A stretch of 39,185 bases of DNA from NCBI GenBank assembly GCA_910577955.1, contig CAJTNC010000027.1, positions 1-39,185 of the forward strand, written 5' to 3'. The DNA is from an uncultured Lachnospiraceae bacterium (lineage in GTDB: Bacteria > Bacillota > Clostridia > Lachnospirales > Lachnospiraceae). The notes beneath the pieces are model-generated. The model was given only the letters and a program-made list of their open reading frames with translations. It was not told the DNA's origin and did no database searches. Both the position numbers and the translations under genes were made by a program. Positions 34,911 through 39,185 of the stretch are shown here, piece after piece; position 1 is the first letter of the stretch; each line of letters starts with the position of its first letter.

Positions 34911-35987
34911 TTATTCTAATTCTTTTTCTATTTCTTCAATAGAAGGCAAACTGCTCTGGAACTCCTCTGGCAAAGACTGTGTGAGCTGATTCTGCCAATC
35001 TGCAACACCAATTGGGTTCTGATAACCGGATAAAGAGTATTCCACTACAGTTTTATTCTTACCCTTAACCAGCAAAAGTCCGATTGTAGGTTTATCGTCA
35101 GGATGACACAAAATATCATTTACTATATTCTGATACATATTTAATTGGCTGATAAATCCCGGTTCAAAATCACAGGCTTTCAATTCTATCACAACATAGC
35201 AGCGTAATTTCAAGTGATAAAACAAAAGATCCAAATAGAAATCCTGTCCTCCAACCTCTAAATGAACCTGCCGACCAACAAATGCAAATCCCTGTCCTAA
35301 TTCTAATAGAAAACTTTGAATATGTTCTGTTAGTTTCTGTTCTATTTCCACTTCACGTCTTGGCATATCAGTTCCCAAAAAGTCAAACAAATAAGGATCT
35401 TTAAATATCTGATTCGCCATATCAGAATCAAGCGGTGACAGTGCCGCAGGAAAATTGTTGACTGTTTTTCCAGTTCGTTCCATTAATTTACTTTGTATCT
35501 GTAACTCAAGTATCGTTTTACTCCAACCATTTTCTATTGTTTTACCAGCATACCATATACGTTCTTCCTGTGTTTTTAATTTATCCATCAAAGTAATATT
35601 TGTCCGCCATGGTATTTGTGCAACGACCCGTTGCACTATTTCTTCATCCCCCCAGCACTGGGCAAATTTGCGCATATATTTAATATTACGTGGAGAAAAG
35701 CCGGACATTTCTGGAAAAGCAATTTTCAGATCCTTTGACATACGGTCAATAACCTTTGCTCCCCATCCCTCTTCCTCTTGTTTTTTCAAAATAGTTCTGC
35801 CAATATTCCAGTAAAGGCAAATCATGCTTGCATTGGCATTCATTACAACTGAAACTCTCTGCTTCTGAATTTCTTTCTTAATTTCTTCTATAAATTGCAA
35901 ATAACTATCACTCATTTCAAAAAGATTTGGAGCAACCGGAAAAATCACTCCCTCTTTATCTTTTCCCATCCGCTTGCGCTTATCCAT
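34911..35987 (-). CDS. DUF1016/YhcG-family PD-(D/E)XK nuclease
   Basis: A 358-residue cytoplasmic protein. The N-terminal DUF1016-N part (about 25-170) includes YWNIGRTI, PEMSGFSPRNIKYMRKFAQ and VAQIPWRTNI, the family hallmark. The C-terminal nuclease domain (about 200-340) has YLDLLFYHLKLRCYVVIELK with Asp253, Glu268 and Lys270 as the PD-(D/E)XK residues, then FISQLNMYQNIV. Both halves look intact. DUF1016 proteins occur near type I restriction genes and in defence islands and are predicted resolvase-like nucleases. Here the partner is a Z1 helicase 38 bases upstream on the same strand, so the two probably form an operon. GC is visibly lower than in the genes to the left. A palindrome is embedded in the IPW region. 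Confidence 0.88.
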   Translation of the reverse strand: MDKRKRMGKDKEGVIFPVAPNLFEMSDSYLQFIEEIKKEIQKQRVSVVMNANASMICLYWNIGRTILKKQEEEGWGAKVIDRMSKDLKIAFPEMSGFSPRNIKYMRKFAQCWGDEEIVQRVVAQIPWRTNITLMDKLKTQEERIWYAGKTIENGWSKTILELQIQSKLMERTGKTVNNFPAALSPLDSDMANQIFKDPYLFDFLGTDMPRREVEIEQKLTEHIQSFLLELGQGFAFVGRQVHLEVGGQDFYLDLLFYHLKLRCYVVIELKACDFEPGFISQLNMYQNIVNDILCHPDDKPTIGLLLVKGKNKTVVEYSLSGYQNPIGVADWQNQLTQSLPEEFQSSLPSIEEIEKELE

Positions 35988-36025
35988 AAAACACCTCCCA
36001 TATTCCTATTTGCCAATTACCATAT

Positions 36026-38206
36026 TTACCTTTTTCTTATTCTTACATCCACATTTGGCAAAGCATAAATTGTTTTGGGTGTATTCTTAGGCAAAGTTAA
36101 TATCGGCCACCAAAATTCCCTACCTTTCCAACCTTTAGCAATGCCATTTTGATGCAATAAAGTTAAACATGGCATATCTATGGAAATTTTTCTGGCTAAT
36201 TTTTGTTCATCCTGTCCAGTATCTGGAGAATCTATATACCTCATGCCCTCTTTATATTTTGGCATATTACGATTTCTCCTTACAATTAAGTAGCATTTTT
36301 CCGACTGCTTTGAAACATACCTTAATATAGAAATCATCTTATCGTATTCTACAAATCTCTCTGTATTTTCATCTGGAACCAGACAACTATATACTTTTTC
36401 AATTAGCTTTTCAGCCTTAACAATATCAATGATTACTTCTCTCTTTTGTTCTCTCGGCATAATACTATCTATTATCAAATTAACATCCCTTACTACTTTA
36501 TCCGAAATTGCTTTCGCTTTTGGCAAAAAGCCAATAGGTAAAATACGAGATGAAGGCTTTAAATAAACCACATTTGAAACTGAAATCTTGCTTGGTGAAC
36601 ATGGCACTATTTTAGCCGTAGACGCTGTATCTCCCCTGCGTTCGATAAAACATATTCCATCTTCAAATCTATTGTGTCTAATATCATCTCTTAAAGCAAC
36701 ATCAATTTCCGTAATCTTTACCATACTCTCATAAATTTTTCTCGTAGTATAAAATCTTGTAATTGAAAGGAGATCTTTTCCTCTGTAACCAAACATTCTT
36801 GAATGCTGCATAACCGTGTCCTGCTGCATCGTTTTAGGATTCCTTGCGTAATAAAAACCAACCATATTAGGAATTGTAATTCCCCTGTCTAATACCTGTC
36901 CTCCCACAAAAATAGAAAATGGTGTTCTTAGCTTTAATTCCCCCGTATCCTCATTCAAATATTTGTTAATATCATCTTTCGCATTAATGACACTTACCTT
37001 TACCCCTTGTCCAACAGCAGAATAAATATCCTCTTTAATCTCCTTATATTCAGGTATATCAAAACCAAATTCAACAACTGAGTTCGAAATATCTTTGTAA
37101 CTCTCCTGCAAGAGTTTCTCTATGTATACAATATGTTCCTCAGCTTTTTCTTTAAGCTGATAAATCAGTGTTTTTGTAATATTAGCAATTCTGTCATGCG
37201 CCTGTTGCGCAACCGCTGTATGAATGACATAGGCGTATTTTTGTTTTTTCCCATTTCTGTTTAAAATACATCCTCCCATAATAAAATTAATGATTCCACG
37301 CTTAAAAGTTGACATTCTATCTTCTCTAATGAGAATTTCTTCTTCTTTAAATCTTCGTCTATCTGTAATTTTAGCTGAAACTATCTCTTGCTCCTCATCA
37401 GACACCTCTTCAAATATAAACCTCCCTTGACTGTTCTCATCATTTGACTTTAAAAAATAATACTCTCCTCCTATATATTTTTCCCCAGATGGCACTAAAA
37501 CTGTCTTTAGCGGCTTTATAGGTTTTATTTCCATTCCTTCAAAATCCGGCTGTAAATACAATGCGTACGGTGTCGCTGTAACTTGAACAAACATGCACCC
37601 ATCTAAACTTCCTCTAATTTTATCAACTTCAGCTGCTACAGTACGGAGATTAAAATCTTCCATGGAATCTTTAATCTTTTCATACCCTATGCTCGCCGTA
37701 TCTGCTTCGTCATCGATAATTAAACAATTTTTCTCACCGATAATCATCGTGTATCTAATAAAACTACTAATTCTATGCAAATTATCCTTTTGCTTTTTTG
37801 CAATAATGATTAATTTTTTATCCAATTCATACGGTGTTAGCTCATCTTGCAATTTCATAATATCATTCACATCCACTTTATCCTGATCTATAAATGTCTT
37901 AAATTCCTTTCTCATTCGTTTATATGTCTGTTCAACTAACGCTTTGTTATTTTTAGTCAATATAAAAATATAATCAAATCCATTGTCAAATGCTAAAGCC
38001 ATCAAACCCGTAAATGCTCTTGTTTTTCCACTCTGAATTTCACCCAATAACATGAGTGGATGCTCACTCTTATAATAAGGATTTCCTGAAACTGTCGATT
38101 GCATATTATCAATACAATATTCACAAGCATTTTCAATACACTGCTTCAATTCGTCACTATAACCTGTCTCTCTACATTTTGTTTGGTAGTATTCTCCTGA
38201 AATCAT
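36026..38206 (-). CDS. Z1-domain superfamily II helicase-like ATPase
   Basis: A 726-residue protein. The ATPase motifs are intact: Walker A GEIQSGKT (55-62), Walker B IIDDEAD (163-169), motif III-like VTATPYA (209-215), then GGQVLDRGITIPN (435-447) and the arginine-finger motif QHSRMFGYR (467-475). The last two belong to the Z1 domain. Z1 proteins are helicase-like subunits first described with DNA methylases, GHKL ATPases and nucleases in predicted restriction-type systems. None of those partners is here; the only neighbour on the same strand is the DUF1016 nuclease. An AGGAG site precedes the ATG. No transmembrane or methylase segment is seen. A DNA-translocating role with the nuclease is inferred. 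Confidence 0.88.
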   Translation of the reverse strand: MISGEYYQTKCRETGYSDELKQCIENACEYCIDNMQSTVSGNPYYKSEHPLMLLGEIQSGKTRAFTGLMALAFDNGFDYIFILTKNNKALVEQTYKRMRKEFKTFIDQDKVDVNDIMKLQDELTPYELDKKLIIIAKKQKDNLHRISSFIRYTMIIGEKNCLIIDDEADTASIGYEKIKDSMEDFNLRTVAAEVDKIRGSLDGCMFVQVTATPYALYLQPDFEGMEIKPIKPLKTVLVPSGEKYIGGEYYFLKSNDENSQGRFIFEEVSDEEQEIVSAKITDRRRFKEEEILIREDRMSTFKRGIINFIMGGCILNRNGKKQKYAYVIHTAVAQQAHDRIANITKTLIYQLKEKAEEHIVYIEKLLQESYKDISNSVVEFGFDIPEYKEIKEDIYSAVGQGVKVSVINAKDDINKYLNEDTGELKLRTPFSIFVGGQVLDRGITIPNMVGFYYARNPKTMQQDTVMQHSRMFGYRGKDLLSITRFYTTRKIYESMVKITEIDVALRDDIRHNRFEDGICFIERRGDTASTAKIVPCSPSKISVSNVVYLKPSSRILPIGFLPKAKAISDKVVRDVNLIIDSIMPREQKREVIIDIVKAEKLIEKVYSCLVPDENTERFVEYDKMISILRYVSKQSEKCYLIVRRNRNMPKYKEGMRYIDSPDTGQDEQKLARKISIDMPCLTLLHQNGIAKGWKGREFWWPILTLPKNTPKTIYALPNVDVRIRKR

Positions 38207-38335
38207 TCTTTTCTCCTAATCATCTTAATTCTTAAATCTCGTAAAAGTATTAAAAACATATTTTAAAAAGTTTATTCTGTATATTTTTTCCACGTAAAAA
38301 CTTACAAAAATTATCGCATCATTTCCAAACCGCCA
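38207..38335. other. AT-rich junction upstream of the helicase gene
   Basis: A 129-base stretch, very AT-rich, which must contain the promoter of the helicase/nuclease pair; I cannot choose a convincing -35/-10. It is also the boundary of the integrative element ending in the recombinase, so one attachment site probably lies here or within the last codons of the small ORF at 38336. Confidence 0.4.
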
Positions 38336-38635
38336 TCAAATCATATGAAAATGTTCCAATGCCTTCCTTATAGCCGTTTCTTTCTCTGGCGGGCATTTCG
38401 GCTGTCTAAAATTTTCCAATTTCGACAGGTTATAATTTGCCCTCTCAATAATCCCACATTTCTGTTTTACCTGTGCGATATACAAGTTACTGACTTTCAA
38501 TCCGCTTTGCTTCAAAACATAATCCTTGATTTCCTCATAGGTGGCGTTGCTCTCCGCAGCCGTCAAATCAAGCTCGTCCATCTGAAGCTCCACCTCAATA
38601 TTGTTGGTCTGTATGAAGTTGGGACAAAAGTACAA
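38336..38635 (-). CDS. small RumA-annotated tail protein overlapping the recombinase
   Basis: A 99-residue ORF, IEVELQMDELDLTAAESN, then YVLKQSGLKVSNLYIAQVKQ, KCGIIERANYNLS and CPPEKETAIRKALEHF. I know near-identical short proteins from integrative elements of gut Firmicutes, commonly labelled 23S rRNA uracil methyltransferase RumA. They match only the C-terminal tail of RlmD/RumA-like proteins and have no SAM-binding or catalytic region, so methyltransferase activity is not credible. It overlaps the recombinase end by 41 bases in another frame; its first 12 residues look like recombinase DNA read out of frame. It may be expressed by frameshift or coupling from the recombinase. Role unknown. 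Confidence 0.6.
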   Translation of the reverse strand: MYFCPNFIQTNNIEVELQMDELDLTAAESNATYEEIKDYVLKQSGLKVSNLYIAQVKQKCGIIERANYNLSKLENFRQPKCPPEKETAIRKALEHFHMI

Positions 38636-39185
38636 CCGTCTCGACAGTTGTTTCAGTTTCCAAGGGAAGTTCTTTCACTTCCTCACCATCAACAGGTACG
38701 GGGAAATTGAATACAATCTTCTTTATCCAACTACCGTCCTTTCTCTTTTCCGGGAACATTTCAATTCGCTCGATAAAGGCTTTCATAAACTCTTTCTGTT
38801 CCGCTTCCGTTGCGGAATGGTAGACCTCATCAAATGCCAGTAAGAGTCGATAAATGTTATCACCAGAGATTTTCTCTTGCTGGATGCTGCGGATCTGCCC
38901 TTGCAACTCACCAATCTGAACTTCAATTTCCTCTATGGTATCATACTGCTCATCATAGCGGCGCTGCAAGTCCAAAATCTTTCTGTCATAGTGGGCATCA
39001 TTGATATCCAAGGTATCCATCTGACGCTCCAAGCGGTTTTTCGTTCCAAAGGCTTGCTTTAGCCGCCCTTGCAGGACAGCAATCTGCTTTTCCATATCCT
39101 CTGTATCAACTGCTGTTCCGATTTTCGTCTGAATTGCTTCTACAAACCGTGGATTGTTGACCATAGCGGAAATGACCTTCGCCAC
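38595..39185 (-). CDS. large serine recombinase, C-terminal part (cut by window end)
   Basis: The last 196 residues of a Tn4451-type recombinase of an integrative element; its catalytic N-terminus lies beyond the window. Visible are a long coiled coil (EKQIAVLQGRLKQAFGTKNR through QQEKISGDN), used for synapsis control, then LLLAFDEVYHSATEAEQKEF, AFIERIEMFP and KIVFNFPVPVDGEE, the usual DUF4368-type end. The first codon shown is GTG inside the gene, not a true start. Such enzymes sit at one end of the element they move, so the element extends to the right and the helicase/nuclease pair lies just outside or at its border. It is unrelated in copy to the broken N-terminus at the left end, which covers a different part of the protein. 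Confidence 0.85.
   Translation of the reverse strand: MAKVISAMVNNPRFVEAIQTKIGTAVDTEDMEKQIAVLQGRLKQAFGTKNRLERQMDTLDINDAHYDRKILDLQRRYDEQYDTIEEIEVQIGELQGQIRSIQQEKISGDNIYRLLLAFDEVYHSATEAEQKEFMKAFIERIEMFPEKRKDGSWIKKIVFNFPVPVDGEEVKELPLETETTVETVVLLSQLHTDQQY

Noticed and set aside
38336..38635. True 23S rRNA methyltransferase
   Set aside because: Only 99 residues, without SAM-binding or catalytic Cys motifs; the common label is carried over from a tail domain.
1..39185. CRISPR array or cas genes
   Set aside because: No evenly spaced direct repeats and no Cas-like protein was seen on either strand.
742..39185. Left recombinase remnant and right recombinase end as halves of one split gene
   Set aside because: Same strand, but the N-terminal piece lies downstream of the C-terminal piece in the direction of transcription, about 38 kb of chromosomal-type genes separate them, and the right copy continues beyond the window.

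Overview
The window looks like a chromosomal segment of a spore-forming, mid-GC Firmicute, most likely a Lachnospiraceae-type Clostridium. The basis is strong AGGAGG-type ribosome sites, several TTG starts, lipoprotein-anchored binding proteins, a SpoIID-like protein, a CotH/DUF4956/VTC gene string and HrcA/CIRCE heat-shock control. The two edges carry mobile-DNA remnants, and the last 4-5 kb is clearly more AT-rich than the rest.

Layout. 1-1.7 kb: a small lipoprotein, the broken N-terminus of a large serine recombinase, and an IS200-type element. 1.8-3.6 kb: a GNAT acetyltransferase facing a SpoIID/peptidoglycan-binding protein. 3.7-15.2 kb: a beta-glucoside/oligosaccharide utilisation locus. 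On the minus strand are a binding lipoprotein, two permeases and a domain-swapped GH3 glycosidase. Divergent on the plus strand are two different GH94 phosphorylases. The shared promoter region carries a 19-bp box pointing at each operon. 15.3-18.8 kb: AraC regulator, a TIM-barrel-like protein, a small unknown, VanZ-like and DegV, all minus. 18.9-21.1 kb: htpG with a perfect CIRCE element. 21.2-26.1 kb: TraX-like, beta-CASP metallo-beta-lactamase, thyA, folA and a parvulin-type lipoprotein. 26.3-28.8 kb: tRNA-Gly(GCC) with its own promoter and terminator, then a chemoreceptor. 28.9-33.8 kb: CotH, DUF4956 and VTC-type polyphosphate polymerase next to an OmpR/histidine-kinase pair. 33.9-34.6 kb: a membrane-anchored unknown. 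34.9-38.2 kb: a two-gene cassette of DUF1016/YhcG-type PD-(D/E)XK nuclease and Z1-domain helicase. 38.3-39.2 kb: the C-terminal end of a second large serine recombinase with an overlapping small ORF, the edge of an integrated element running out of the window.

How the genes work together. The sugar locus implies import of beta-linked glucooligosaccharides by ABC transport, followed by cytoplasmic hydrolysis (GH3) or phosphorolysis (GH94 x2), probably controlled by the nearby AraC protein. The CotH/DUF4956/VTC string with its two-component system is a candidate surface or polyphosphate module. The Z1 helicase plus DUF1016 nuclease, AT-rich and beside an integrative-element end, is the best candidate for an undescribed (defence-like) system here: it lacks the methylase, GHKL ATPase and other partners usually described with Z1 helicases. 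These functional links are inference from gene content; no homology search was possible.
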